Shown here: positions 8,881 to 16,872 of the stretch, one piece after another | Numbering within the stretch: position 1 is the first letter of the stretch | Layout: the number at the start of each line of letters is the position of its first letter | Assembly: GCA_040079935.1 (NCBI GenBank) | Contig: JBEBJI010000002.1 | Location: 140,219 to 204,218 of the forward strand | Source of the DNA: Methylotenera_A sp040079935 | Lineage (GTDB): Bacteria > Pseudomonadota > Gammaproteobacteria > Burkholderiales > Methylophilaceae | Length of the DNA: 64,000 bases | Reading direction: 5' to 3' | Position numbers and translations under genes: made by a program | Notes under the pieces: model-generated | Databases searched by the model: none | What the model was told of the DNA's origin: nothing | What the model saw: the letters and a program-made list of their open reading frames with translations, nothing else

Positions 8881-10051
8881 GGTTCACCAAGGTGGTTTTT
8901 GTTAAATACGTAAGCCATAAAAAGCCAATAAGCCCAGCGCTTAAAGACGCGAGCAGAATGGCGGTTTTAGAAGCATTGATGGTTTCAATATTTCCAGTAA
9001 AAGCTAAATTGGTAATGAAAATAGACATGGTAAAACCAATGCCGCCAAGAATGCCTGCACCAAAAATATGGCGCCAATTTAAATCGGGCGGCAGTCGACA
9101 TAAACCGCTAATAACAGCCAAAAAGCATAGCACAGTTACACCCAAAGGCTTGCCAATGAGCAAGCCAGCCATAATGCCAATGCTGTTTGTGCTGATTAAA
9201 TTTTGCATCCAATCTGCACTGATGACAACGCTAGTATTAGCCAAAGCAAAAATTGGCAAAATAACAAAAGCAACAGGTTTGTGTAAAATATGCTCTAGCC
9301 GATGTGAGGGCGATTCTAAGTCGTTATCTTTGCTTGAGTAGGGTATTGCAAAAGCAAGCATCACGCCAGCCAGCGTTGCATGTACGCCAGATTTAAGCAT
9401 CAAAAACCACATTAAAGCACCACCAAGTAAATAGGGCGCTAGGGCGATGATGCGAAAAAAACGATTTAAAATAATCAGCAGTAAAAATAGGCTTATTGCA
9501 CCAGTAAAATACCAAATGGAAAGTTGTGCTGTGTAAAAAATAGCAATAATTAAAATTGCACTTAAATCATCTATCACGGCAAAAGCGACAATAAACACTT
9601 TAAGTGACGGTGGAATACGGCTGCCAAGAATCGCTAAAACACCTAGTGCAAAGGCAATGTCTGTTGCCATAGGTATGCCAATACCAGCTTGCGTAGGCGT
9701 GCCTGCATTGAGTGAATAGTGAATTAATGCAGGTACCACAATGCCGCCAAAAGCAGCAAAAATAGGCAGCAGCGCGTTTTTAAAGTTGGATAGCTCGCCG
9801 CTGTAGAGCTCGCGTTCTAGCTCTAGTCCAATCAGCAAAAAGAAAATAGCCATCAGCGCATCGTTTATCCAATGTGCCAAACTAAGTCCGCCGATATTGA
9901 ACTGCCAAAAATTCAAGTATTGGCTGCCAAACGCTGAGTTGGTCAATACAAGTGAAATTAGCGTGCAAATAACCAGCAAAATACCACTAGACTTTTCAGA
10001 ATCAAAAAACTGTTGAAAGGTATTCGATACGGGTTTGGGAATTACACGCAT
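8864..10051 (-). CDS. nhaA: Na+/H+ antiporter NhaA
   Basis: Inner-membrane antiporter that expels Na+ in exchange for protons. The 395 residues hold about 12 hydrophobic helices. The conserved ion-binding pair appears in AFAVIDDLSAILIIAIFY (~residues 155-172), with the upstream GIGIPMATDIAFALGV stretch (~122-137) also typical. The N-terminus before the first helix (FQQFFDSEKSSGILLV) matches the family. It sits three bases downstream of ycaO and overlaps the RIO kinase start, forming a minus-strand run ycaO-nhaA-RIO. Role: pH and sodium homeostasis. Confidence 0.96.
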   Translation of the reverse strand: MRVIPKPVSNTFQQFFDSEKSSGILLVICTLISLVLTNSAFGSQYLNFWQFNIGGLSLAHWINDALMAIFFLLIGLELERELYSGELSNFKNALLPIFAAFGGIVVPALIHYSLNAGTPTQAGIGIPMATDIAFALGVLAILGSRIPPSLKVFIVAFAVIDDLSAILIIAIFYTAQLSIWYFTGAISLFLLLIILNRFFRIIALAPYLLGGALMWFLMLKSGVHATLAGVMLAFAIPYSSKDNDLESPSHRLEHILHKPVAFVILPIFALANTSVVISADWMQNLISTNSIGIMAGLLIGKPLGVTVLCFLAVISGLCRLPPDLNWRHIFGAGILGGIGFTMSIFITNLAFTGNIETINASKTAILLASLSAGLIGFLWLTYLTKTTLVNLENPT

Positions 10052-10054
10052 GAT

Positions 10055-11782
10055 CTAGTTAAAACCAGCCCTAACTTTGCCGTAAGCCGCCAGCAATTGC
10101 TGATGCATTTTGCTACCTTCCATGTTTGCACCTAAATTACCGAGGCCGAGATACTGTTCTTTTCGATTGATGAGTTTGTGCGCTTGTTGCAGCGTTTCTG
10201 CGCCGTACATCAGTTGCAAATTCTCCTCGAAAGGCCCGCTGCTGTCCATTTCTTCGTTCAATTGCACAATGTTAGAAATACAGCGATACACGCTGGCACG
10301 CGCAGCTGGAAGCTCGTTAAATTGCGCAATCCACGCACATCCGTCCAAAATATCGTCGGTGCTGTTGCACGCCAATGCAGCTAAGGTTTTCAGCTCGCCT
10401 ACGCGCAAATCCACCCATGTAGTGTTGGGATCGGCACATAGGCCAATCAATGTCGTTACGGGCAATTCATCGGCTAAGTCTAGGTCTAGCAAGGTTTCCA
10501 GCAATTCGGCAGATTCTTTTTTGGTTAAATCTTGCAGTTTAATTGCAAAAAGGCGCACTAAATTTCCTACGGTGTTGTTTTCCCATTCGAGTTCTTCAAC
10601 GGGGTAAATTTCACTCATGCCTGGCACAAAAATGCGGCAGGCGTACACGCCTAAATGCGTGAAATCGGCGATGTACATGTCTTTATCAAGCCCGTGTATC
10701 GTGCTCACGCACCAATCGTAATCTTCTTGCGTGGTGCTGCCAAAGTTCCAATCTGCAAATTCGTAATCTGGCGTGCTACTTAAAAACCCCCAGCTAATCA
10801 CGCCGCTAGAATCGACAAAGTGAATCTCTAAGTTTTGTGAGTCGGCAATTTCTTCCATATCAAAACCTGGCGCAACAAAGCCTGTTAAGCTGCCAAGTGC
10901 GCGGCCTTGTAGTAGTTCGGTAAGCGCTCGTTCTAGTGCCACTTCAAAGCGCGGATGCGCACCAAAACTGGCAAAGCAGCCCTGATCTTGCGGGTGCAAC
11001 AATGTGACGCACATCACAGGATATTTTCCGCCGAGTGAGGCGTCTTTAACCAAAATGCCATAGCCTGCTTTGCGTAAGCCCGCGATACCCGCCGCAATTC
11101 GCGGATAGCGGTTGATGACGTCTTCAGGCACATCGGGCAAGCAAATGCCTTCGCGGATTATTTTGTATTTAATGTCGCGCTCAAAAATCTCTGCCAGCGC
11201 CTGCGTACGAGCCTCCATCAGGGTGTTGCCCGCACTCATGCCATTGCTGACGTACAAATTGCCGATTAAATTCACAGGGAATAATACGGTTTTGCCATCG
11301 CGCAAACGTGTGTAGGGAATCGCGCAAATGCCGCGCTCTTTATTGCCAGAATTCAAATCAATGAGCTGGCTGGCAATCGCTGTGCCTTCTGGATTGTAGA
11401 ACTTTTGCAGCTCTGGTGTTAGCAATTCTTTTGGCCATTTATCGCCAGTCACTTTAAACCATTGTTCATTTGGATAATGCACAAAGTCTTTATTAGCGAT
11501 TTTTTCGCCCAAATAAAAGTGCGTCCAAAAATAATTGGTGCTTAAACGCTCAAAATATTCGCCCAAGGCACTTGCTCTGGCAGCCAATTGGGATGCGCCT
11601 TTGCCATTGGTGAATAAGCGCGTGCAATCTTTATCGATGACATGTACGGACCAAATGCCTTCAATTTCATTCAGCCATGATTTTTCTTCTACGTGAATAT
11701 TGAGCGCCAATAATTTGGCTTGCAGTGTGGCGATAGAGGATTCGAGTGAGGCGTCTTTACTGGGTATAAAGGTTTCTGTCAT
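10055..11782 (-). CDS. ycaO: YcaO family protein (ribosomal S12 methylthiolation accessory type)
   Basis: A 575-residue protein of the YcaO superfamily, similar in length to E. coli YcaO (about 586), which assists RimO-dependent methylthiolation of ribosomal protein S12. The ATP-grasp-like YcaO domain fills residues ~60-400. It includes KGASQLAARASALGEYFERL (~82-101), GMSAGNTLMEARTQALAEIFERD (~183-205) and the glutamate-rich helix ALERALTELLQG (~282-293). The C-terminal part (~420-575) is the non-RiPP extension of E. coli-type YcaO. No precursor peptide or dehydrogenase gene lies nearby, so a RiPP cyclodehydratase role is unlikely. Divergence of function within the family leaves the exact role uncertain. 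Confidence 0.88.
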   Translation of the reverse strand: MTETFIPSKDASLESSIATLQAKLLALNIHVEEKSWLNEIEGIWSVHVIDKDCTRLFTNGKGASQLAARASALGEYFERLSTNYFWTHFYLGEKIANKDFVHYPNEQWFKVTGDKWPKELLTPELQKFYNPEGTAIASQLIDLNSGNKERGICAIPYTRLRDGKTVLFPVNLIGNLYVSNGMSAGNTLMEARTQALAEIFERDIKYKIIREGICLPDVPEDVINRYPRIAAGIAGLRKAGYGILVKDASLGGKYPVMCVTLLHPQDQGCFASFGAHPRFEVALERALTELLQGRALGSLTGFVAPGFDMEEIADSQNLEIHFVDSSGVISWGFLSSTPDYEFADWNFGSTTQEDYDWCVSTIHGLDKDMYIADFTHLGVYACRIFVPGMSEIYPVEELEWENNTVGNLVRLFAIKLQDLTKKESAELLETLLDLDLADELPVTTLIGLCADPNTTWVDLRVGELKTLAALACNSTDDILDGCAWIAQFNELPAARASVYRCISNIVQLNEEMDSSGPFEENLQLMYGAETLQQAHKLINRKEQYLGLGNLGANMEGSKMHQQLLAAYGKVRAGFN

Positions 11783-11844
11783 GGTTAAAGCTTAAAATAA
11801 TTAAGCCGACAGAATAACATGCGTCGCTAAAAATGGCTTAAAAG

Positions 11845-12834
11845 TTAGCGACCCCAGCGCAATGCAGGTGTGTGCACGGGGCTGTCCCAATGTGTGGCAA
11901 TTTCATCATCCAACAAGCACACGGTAATCGATGCGCCAGCCATATCTAGCGCGGTGGTGTAGTTGCCTACGAGTGAGCGCGTAATTTGTAAACCATGCGT
12001 GTTAAGTAGTTTTGCCGCGCTGTTGTAGAGCAAATAAAGTTCCATCAGCGGCGTTGCGCCAAAGCCGTTCACCAGCAGCAAAATCTCGCTATTTTTAGCA
12101 GGTTTTAAGTCAGCAATAATCGCTTCGACCATATCTTTTACAATCGCATCTGCATCGCGCATGGCTTCCCGCTTGCGCCCTGGCTCGCCGTGTATGCCGA
12201 CGCCCATTTCGATTTTATTGTCGCCAATATCAAAAGTAGGGCGGCCTGCGGCAGGCACGGTGCAACTGGTTAAAGCTACGCCAATGCTGGCTGTGCGGCT
12301 ATTTACTTTATCGCCAAGTGCTTTGCAGGCGGCTAAATTTGCACCAGTTTCGGCGAGGCTACCGACGCATTTTTCGACGATGACTGTGCCTGCCACGCCG
12401 CGTCGGCCTGTGGTGTAGGTGCTGTTAATCACGGCGCAATCGTCGCTTGTCAAAACTGTGGCATGTTCAAAAGCCAGCATTTCTGCCGCCATTTCAAAAT
12501 TCATTACGTCCCCAGCATAATTTTTGACAATAAATAAAATGCCTTTATCCGCATGCGCGGCCTCTGCCGCGGCAAGTATTTGATCTGGCGTTGGCGAGCT
12601 AAACACATGGCCAGGACAAGCCGCATCGAGCATGCCGTAGCCAATATAACCCGCGTGCAATGGCTCGTGGCCAGAGCCGCCACCAGAGATAATCGCGACT
12701 TTATTGTTAGCTATATTTTTACGCGTTAAAAAGTTAGGGTCGAGGTGCAATGTAACTAAATCGCTGTGCGCTGCGGCAAAGCCAGAAAGGCTTTCTACTA
12801 AGATGTTATCGACTTTATTAATGAATTTTTTCAC
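11845..12834 (-). CDS. dhaK: Dihydroxyacetone kinase subunit DhaK
   Basis: Binds dihydroxyacetone covalently through a histidine hemiaminal; that residue is the His in GVGIHGEPGR (~residues 215-224). The 329-residue length is right for a stand-alone DhaK. The glycine-rich IISGGGSGHEPLHAGYIG (~48-65) and the KNYAGDVMNF stretch (~103-112) are also diagnostic. It is followed upstream by dhaL with only one base between the two genes. Together they phosphorylate dihydroxyacetone to DHAP. Split dhaK/dhaL normally receive phosphate from a PTS protein DhaM, which is not in this neighbourhood. Confidence 0.95.
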   Translation of the reverse strand: MKKFINKVDNILVESLSGFAAAHSDLVTLHLDPNFLTRKNIANNKVAIISGGGSGHEPLHAGYIGYGMLDAACPGHVFSSPTPDQILAAAEAAHADKGILFIVKNYAGDVMNFEMAAEMLAFEHATVLTSDDCAVINSTYTTGRRGVAGTVIVEKCVGSLAETGANLAACKALGDKVNSRTASIGVALTSCTVPAAGRPTFDIGDNKIEMGVGIHGEPGRKREAMRDADAIVKDMVEAIIADLKPAKNSEILLLVNGFGATPLMELYLLYNSAAKLLNTHGLQITRSLVGNYTTALDMAGASITVCLLDDEIATHWDSPVHTPALRWGR

Positions 12835-12835
12835 A

Positions 12836-13483
12836 CTATTTTTCTTTCAAAATCAAATCGCACACTGCATGTACCATCACTTGGCAGCTTTTTGCGCCAG
12901 GGTCTAAATGTCCTTTAGCGCGCTCGCCCAAGCCCGCCGCACGACCTTTGGTGGCCACTAAATCGCGTGTATATTCCAAGCCTTTATCAGCCGCATTTTT
13001 TACTTCTTTGCAGATTTCGGCAACGTTTTTGCCAAGCGCGGCGTTGTGCGTAAATGTGGTGGAAACTGGCACCAGCACATCCAGCATGGTTTTTTCGCCC
13101 ACATTCGATTTGCCGCGCATCATCAGGCTTTGTACACCGTAGGCAAAGGCGGCAGCATTTTCTAGGTTGGCATTTATCTCGTTAATCTTAGTGTGATTTT
13201 CTTTTAAATATTTGGCCATGCCCATGGCAAAACTGGCGAATAACACGCCAGAAGCCCCGCCAATAGTGCTTAGCAACTTGGCGCCGATTTTTTGCAATGC
13301 TTCGTCAGGAGGCAAATTTTGCAATTCGTTGTACATGCCCGCAATAGCTTCAGAGCCGCGTTTTACGTTAATAAAATGGTCGCCATCACCAATCGCACGG
13401 TCCAGCGCCTCGATTTCATTTTCATTCGCGCAAATGGCAGCGTGAATAGCGTGTGTCGCAGATAAAATCAAATCAGTTTTCAT
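12836..13483 (-). CDS. dhaL: Dihydroxyacetone kinase subunit DhaL
   Basis: The nucleotide-binding partner of DhaK, 215 residues and all-helical. The Mg-ADP-binding aspartates lie in AIGDGDHFINVKRG (~residues 29-42). The family motifs SNVGEKTMLDVL (~127-138) and the C-terminal ERAKGHLDPGAKS (~190-202) are present. First gene of the pair: the ATG at 13483 leads directly into dhaK with one spacer base. Whether it is recharged by a PTS phosphoprotein (DhaM) or uses ATP cannot be told from the sequence; no dhaM or PTS gene is visible here. Confidence 0.93.
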   Translation of the reverse strand: MKTDLILSATHAIHAAICANENEIEALDRAIGDGDHFINVKRGSEAIAGMYNELQNLPPDEALQKIGAKLLSTIGGASGVLFASFAMGMAKYLKENHTKINEINANLENAAAFAYGVQSLMMRGKSNVGEKTMLDVLVPVSTTFTHNAALGKNVAEICKEVKNAADKGLEYTRDLVATKGRAAGLGERAKGHLDPGAKSCQVMVHAVCDLILKEK

Positions 13484-13553
13484 ATCAATAGTTTAAAACG
13501 ATAGTTAGATTTTTGCGATAGTGCTGGATGAAATAGTGTTGAATAGAATTAAG

Positions 13554-13895
13554 TTAATCGCAGCGTTTATAGCGCTCAATATTTCCATCAGTGGTTTTGA
13601 GCGACAATTTACGGCGCGAAAGTTGCGTGATTTGATAGTGAAAAATACCGAGGTGTGTGGAGACAATCAGCCGTTTTTTCTCTAAATGCCAAGTGCCGAA
13701 ATCGGCAGGACGTTGGTGCAAATAGGCACGAAATTCACGCTGACTTTCGTTAATTTCCAGCACAAATTCTTGATGAAACTCAGCGCTGGAAGTGGCGCAC
13801 CAACTGCCTAGCAGTTGATTCTCTAACGATGGTTCAGCCGACGCCAAGCATGCGAAAAACAAAGAAAATATTGCAAAAATTTTGTTGTGCAACAT
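13554..13895 (-). CDS. Small exported hypothetical protein with signal peptide
   Basis: The start at 13895 is preferred because it gives a clean signal peptide (MLHNKIFAIFSLFFACLASA, cleavage near residue 20) and sits one base after the stop of the DUF1304 gene; a longer frame from 13994 would read through that gene. The mature ~93 residues begin EPSLENQLLGSWC and look like a small beta-rich lipocalin-like domain (LLGSWCATSS, FVLEINESQREFRAYL, FGTWHLEKKRLIV). Two cysteines, one near each end, could form a disulfide. No named family recognised. Probably periplasmic. Confidence 0.6.
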   Translation of the reverse strand: MLHNKIFAIFSLFFACLASAEPSLENQLLGSWCATSSAEFHQEFVLEINESQREFRAYLHQRPADFGTWHLEKKRLIVSTHLGIFHYQITQLSRRKLSLKTTDGNIERYKRCD

Positions 13896-13896
13896 G

Positions 13897-14250
13897 TTAA
13901 ACCAGCCACAACAATAGCAAGCCAAGTGCAGCGGGCAGCGCTTGAATATATAGGATTTTTTTGCCAACAGTGGCTGCGCCATATAATCCTGCAATCAAAA
14001 CGCAGCTTAGAAAAAACGTCTGAGTTGCTACATCACCGCGCCATAAGCCCCACAACAAACCAGCTGCTAAAAATCCGTTATATAAGCCTTGGTTAGCTGC
14101 CAAAACTTTGCTGGTTTTGGCGAAATCTGGCGTGAGTTTAAAGGTGCGCAAACCCAGCGGTTTGTCCCAAAATAACATTTCTAACACCAAAAAATACAGG
14201 TGCAACATAGCGACCAGTGCAATGACAATATTGGCAATAGTTGACATCAT
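13897..14250 (-). CDS. DUF1304 family small membrane protein
   Basis: A 117-residue integral membrane protein with four hydrophobic helices (residues ~5-25, 50-70, 75-95, 98-116). The signature of the DUF1304 family is clear: HLYFLVLEMLFWDKPLGLRTF (first 20 shown across ~17-37) and ANQGLYNGFLAAGLLWGL (~52-69). Function of the family is unknown. Either Met1 or Met2 may be the start. The next gene begins one base after its stop, indicating a two-gene transcript. Confidence 0.85.
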   Translation of the reverse strand: MMSTIANIVIALVAMLHLYFLVLEMLFWDKPLGLRTFKLTPDFAKTSKVLAANQGLYNGFLAAGLLWGLWRGDVATQTFFLSCVLIAGLYGAATVGKKILYIQALPAALGLLLLWLV

Positions 14251-14275
14251 TTATCCTTGAAAATAACTTAATTAA

Positions 14276-14319
14276 GATGCTCTGCGATCCAATATCCATG
14301 CGGGTTGCAGGGCATGTGA
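14276..14319. repeat. Palindromic dispersed repeat, copy 3
   Basis: Intergenic copy with the full core CCAATATCCATGCGGG and right arm TTGCAGGGCATG; the left arm reads GATGCTCTGCGAT. It lies between the divergent DUF1304 and ppk2 genes, so it cannot be a terminator for either. The right half is identical over 16 or more bases to the copy at 49789. Confidence 0.8.
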
Positions 14320-14441
14320 TAAATGGTTGTTTTGCGTATAAAATATTAACGTTAGCATAAGTGTAATGTGGGTGCTACGCAAGCGATGCGTAAGAAATAT
14401 TAATCTGTGTTAAATTAGCATTAATTATTTGAGGAAATAAC

Positions 14442-15254
14442 ATGGCCAATTTAGATACTTACCGAGTGAATGCTAAAAAGTTTTCGCTGAAAAATTTTGA
14501 CAGCAATGATAAATCGGAACGCACGGGTGATAAGGTGCAAGATGCGTTATTGCTGGAAAAAATAGCAAGTGAAATCAATGCCTTGCAAGATATTCTCTAC
14601 GCGCAACGCAAACACAAAATTTTACTCGTTTTGCAAGGCATGGATGCCAGTGGCAAAGATGGCACGGTGAAACAAGTGTTTAGCGCGTGCGATCCGCTGG
14701 GCATTCGGCTGGCCAGTTTTAGAGGTCCAACAGAAGATGAATTAGACCACGATTATTTGTGGCGGGTGCACCAAGTAGTGCCGAAAAAAGGCGAAATAAC
14801 AGTGTTTAACCGCAGTCATTATGAAGATGTGCTGATTGTAAAAGTGCACGATTGGATTGATGATGCTGAATGTAAACGCCGCTTTGCGCAGATTAACGAG
14901 TTTGAGCGAATGCTCACCGAAACTGGTACCGTAATCATTAAATGTTATTTACACATTAGCAAAGCGGAGCAAAAATTGCGTTTGCAAGAGCGTTTGGATG
15001 ACCCGACTAAAACCTGGAAATTTAACCCGAATGATTTAAATGAGCGCGATATATGGAGTAAATATATGGTGGCATACGAAAACGCCATGAACGCGACCTC
15101 GACCGATTATGCGCCTTGGTATGTGGTGCCAGCGGATTCTAAAACTAATCGCAATTTGCTGATTTCTAAGTTGCTTTTAAACGCGCTAAAAAACTTAAAA
15201 CTCACTTATCCGCCAGTACCAGCAGAGTTTAAAACCATTAAAATTGCAGATTAA
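14442..15254 (+). CDS. ppk2: Polyphosphate kinase 2 family protein
   Basis: Transfers phosphate between polyphosphate and nucleotides. The 270 residues hold a single PPK2 domain: Walker A-like GMDASGKDGTVKQVF (~residues 66-80), the lid-region FRGPTEDELDHDYLWRVH (~94-111) and Walker B-like FNRSHYEDVL (~122-131), then KCYLHISKAEQKLRLQERL (~167-185). The one-domain length fits class I or III (polyphosphate:AMP or ADP phosphotransferase); sequence alone does not decide direction or nucleotide. Start supported by gaggaaataac upstream. Monocistronic, facing the cassette array. Confidence 0.9.
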   Translation: MANLDTYRVNAKKFSLKNFDSNDKSERTGDKVQDALLLEKIASEINALQDILYAQRKHKILLVLQGMDASGKDGTVKQVFSACDPLGIRLASFRGPTEDELDHDYLWRVHQVVPKKGEITVFNRSHYEDVLIVKVHDWIDDAECKRRFAQINEFERMLTETGTVIIKCYLHISKAEQKLRLQERLDDPTKTWKFNPNDLNERDIWSKYMVAYENAMNATSTDYAPWYVVPADSKTNRNLLISKLLLNALKNLKLTYPPVPAEFKTIKIAD

Positions 15255-15268
15255 TTGTCAAAGAAACA

Positions 15269-15297
15269 TGCTCTGAGAGGCAAAATACCCCAGAGCA
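15269..15297. terminator. Hairpin between convergent ppk2 and DUF302 genes
   Basis: TGCTCTG at 15269-15275 pairs with CAGAGCA at 15291-15297 around a 15-base loop. It sits between the converging stops at 15254 and 15311. There is no clear T run on either side, so it is a weak candidate for a shared terminator. It does not show attC boxes. Confidence 0.4.
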
Positions 15298-15310
15298 CCC
15301 ACTCTCTAAT

Positions 15311-15694
15311 TCATTTCGCCTCGTCAACCATCTGGATGGTTTTATCCTCAACCTCTTTAGCAACTTGGGCTAACCCTGCATCCTGAGATAGTGCCGAAAG
15401 CATTTGTACTGGCTTAATAAGGCCAATCATTGTTTTGCCTTTCTCAGTAAACACCGAGATACGACACGGCAGCGCCATATTCAGACGCATATCGGTTGAC
15501 AGAACTTTTGCAGCCTGCCCCGGATTACAGACTTCAAAAACCTTGCACTGTTCATCAAATGCAACGCCTTTACTGCGAAGTGTGGTTCCCAAATCGTGGA
15601 TATGCATTACCCCAAAGCCATAACGTTTAACGGCTGCTTCAAGGTCTGCCGACGCTTGGTCGAATGATTTGTCGGTTTCAACTATGTAATACAT
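15311..15694 (-). CDS. DUF302 domain protein, last gene of the cassette array
   Basis: A 127-residue protein with the DUF302 fold: N-terminal MYYIVETDKSFDQASADLEA, the central GFGVMHIHDLGTTLRSKGV (~residues 32-50), CKVFEVCNPGQAAKVL and MALPCRISVFTEKGKTMIGL (~83-102). Two cysteines lie in the central conserved region. Function of the family is unknown. It lies downstream of an eroded attC site, is oriented like the other three cassette genes, and has no recognisable attC after its own stop, so it marks the distal end of the array. Confidence 0.85.
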   Translation of the reverse strand: MYYIVETDKSFDQASADLEAAVKRYGFGVMHIHDLGTTLRSKGVAFDEQCKVFEVCNPGQAAKVLSTDMRLNMALPCRISVFTEKGKTMIGLIKPVQMLSALSQDAGLAQVAKEVEDKTIQMVDEAK

Positions 15695-15722
15695 GGGTCA
15701 CCTCTATTGTTGTATTTAGATA

Positions 15723-15781
15723 TACAGTGTTTGACATTAGGGACGCGCTTTAGTGCGTTACGCTTGATGAATGGGTTAGAT
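15723..15781 (-). other. attC-like recombination site, eroded
   Basis: Read on the minus strand, the site begins with a good R'' box ATCTAAC (complement at 15775-15781) followed by an ATCAAGCGTAACGC arm and a partly complementary GCGCGTCCCTAATGTCAAA arm. The other end, where GTTRRRY is expected, reads ACTGTAT, so the crossover triplet GTT is lost. Length (59 bp) and position between two short same-strand genes match the two better sites. Probably poorly functional. Confidence 0.6.
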
Positions 15782-15784
15782 ATG

Positions 15785-16054
15785 TTACTCACCAAACTCT
15801 TTTTTTATTCTTAACGCTTGTGGAAGTTGTTCATCTAGAGATTGACGATACTTGATACAGCCGCGCATGAATTGCGGCCACTCAGGAACTTGGGCAGTAT
15901 TGTCGGTTTTTTCGGGTAATAATGACCATAAGTTGGGGTGATACCAACAGAGGTCATGACCAGAGCAATCTCGGTGTTCACGAATGCCAGTACGCAATTT
16001 TTTAACTTCAGTAATTAATTGCTCTTTGCTCATTGATTCAATGTCACTGTCCAT
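15785..16054 (-). CDS. Integron cassette gene, hypothetical 89-aa protein
   Basis: An 89-residue acidic soluble protein of unknown function. A predicted N-terminal helix (SKEQLITEVKKLRTGIREHRD, residues ~8-28; only part quoted as motif EQLITEVKKL) is followed by a Cys/His patch GHDLCWYHPNLWSLLPEK (~32-49) and a second Cys at WPQFMRGCIKYRQS (~60-73). The Cys-His cluster might bind a metal. It is bounded by attC-like sites on both sides, with its start only 13 bases from the site at 16067, as is typical of gene cassettes. Confidence 0.75.
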   Translation of the reverse strand: MDSDIESMSKEQLITEVKKLRTGIREHRDCSGHDLCWYHPNLWSLLPEKTDNTAQVPEWPQFMRGCIKYRQSLDEQLPQALRIKKEFGE

Positions 16055-16066
16055 AAGAACCTCTAG

Positions 16067-16124
16067 GCCTAACGTTTGAATTAAGTGGCGCTGTTAGGCG
16101 TCCCGCTTTAATGATGATTTAGGC
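16067..16124 (-). other. attC recombination site, 58 bp
   Basis: On the minus strand this reads from a slightly degenerate R'' box GCCTAAA through arms AAAGCGGGACGCC and GGCGCCACTTAATT (imperfectly complementary) to a perfect R' box GTTAGGC (complement GCCTAAC at 16067-16073). Architecture matches short integron attC sites. It differs from the site at 16558 at about six of 58 positions. The stop codon of the DUF1398 gene lies inside it, as often seen in gene cassettes. Confidence 0.88.
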
Positions 16125-16526
16125 ATTTTGTGGTTTTGCACCAGGAAACCATTCAATGTGCTGGTCGCCCCCACGCCCCCAATATGTAACGCGCTTGCCG
16201 CGCAAAAATGCAATGTAACCCTGAACGCCTGCAATCATGGCTCGTTTGGTGAAGTCTCGGTAATGCTGCCCATTTTGCTGGCTGTCAAGTATGGCAGCGC
16301 GAAGCTCTTGAACATTCAACTCACTTGCAACAGCAGGCAAGCTCTCATAATTGATTGAGGTTTTAATAACACCACCGGAGGCGCTGTAATAGGTTTTTTG
16401 TAGCGCCACATAATCGACGTGGTAATACTCAACACCTGTTTCTAATAACCTACGAACAACCTCAGGAAAGGGTATGCTTCCATCAAGGGTTGCGCGGGCA
16501 GCTTCAGTAACAATTTTTGAATCCAT
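16119..16526 (-). CDS. DUF1398 family protein in an integron cassette
   Basis: A 135-residue protein whose layout matches DUF1398 (YbcV-like): an N-terminal segment with IPFPEVVRRLLETGVEYYHVDY (partly, ~residues 19-40), a central KTYYSASGGV (~45-54) and a C-terminal GVQGYIAFLRGKRVTYWGRGG (~100-120). Function unknown; related genes are frequent in mobile contexts. The gene starts 32 bases after one attC site and ends inside the next, so it is a complete cassette in the same orientation as its neighbours. Confidence 0.82.
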   Translation of the reverse strand: MDSKIVTEAARATLDGSIPFPEVVRRLLETGVEYYHVDYVALQKTYYSASGGVIKTSINYESLPAVASELNVQELRAAILDSQQNGQHYRDFTKRAMIAGVQGYIAFLRGKRVTYWGRGGDQHIEWFPGAKPQNA

Positions 16527-16557
16527 ATCACTTCCAGTTTTCCATGGTGGGTATCAA

Positions 16558-16615
16558 GCCTAACGTTTGAATTAAGGAGCGCTGTTAGGCGTCCCGCTTG
16601 AATGATGGGTTAGGT
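16558..16615 (-). other. attC recombination site, 58 bp, best conserved
   Basis: Both outer boxes fit the attC consensus on the minus strand: R'' ACCTAAC (complement at 16609-16615) and R' GTTAGGC (complement at 16558-16564). The inner arms ATTCAAGCGGGACG and GCGCTCCTTAATTC are imperfect complements, giving the folded bottom-strand hairpin that integron integrases recognise. It closely resembles the aadA-type site in layout. It lies between the DUF4287 and DUF1398 genes. Confidence 0.92.
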
Positions 16616-16630
16616 TGAAACGTGACATTG

Positions 16631-16846
16631 CTATTTTCTTTGATTTGCTAGAGCGTAAGCGACGATTGCATTTGCATGTCCATGTCCCATTTTGTGTTCT
16701 GTTTTAAGCCAGCTAACCATTTCCATGTGTTTCATATCTTTCAGGTTGCCCACAAGAGATAACCAATGGGCGATAGGCAGACCGTACTTCTTCTCTATCG
16801 AAGGAAAATACGAGGCAGGGCCTTTGACATTTTCTTCAGATGACAT
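16631..16846 (-). CDS. DUF4287 family protein, first cassette gene
   Basis: From the ATG at 16846 the product is 71 residues, nearly all DUF4287 domain: GPASYFPSIEKKYGLPIAHW (~8-27), then WLKTEHKMGHGHANAIVAY (~47-65). A frame start 18 codons upstream (16900) exists, but that stretch includes cassette-boundary boxes (GTTAGGT and GTTAGAT) and no family similarity, so the internal ATG is preferred. The GTTAGAT directly before this ATG suggests a recombination point immediately upstream. Function unknown; DUF4287 proteins are common in integron cassettes. Confidence 0.8.
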   Translation of the reverse strand: MSSEENVKGPASYFPSIEKKYGLPIAHWLSLVGNLKDMKHMEMVSWLKTEHKMGHGHANAIVAYALANQRK

Positions 16847-16872
16847 ATCTAACCCTCTGTGATTGCTAATAA

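Noticed and set aside
10055..11782. YcaO as part of a RiPP (thiazole/oxazole) cluster
   Set aside because: No precursor peptide, dehydrogenase or exporter of that type is adjacent, and the C-terminal extension fits the E. coli YcaO type.
12640..12670. GCCAATATAACCCGCGTGCAA in dhaK as another copy of the palindromic repeat
   Set aside because: Only the first eight bases match, the arms do not pair, and the sequence encodes the conserved HAGYIGYG motif.
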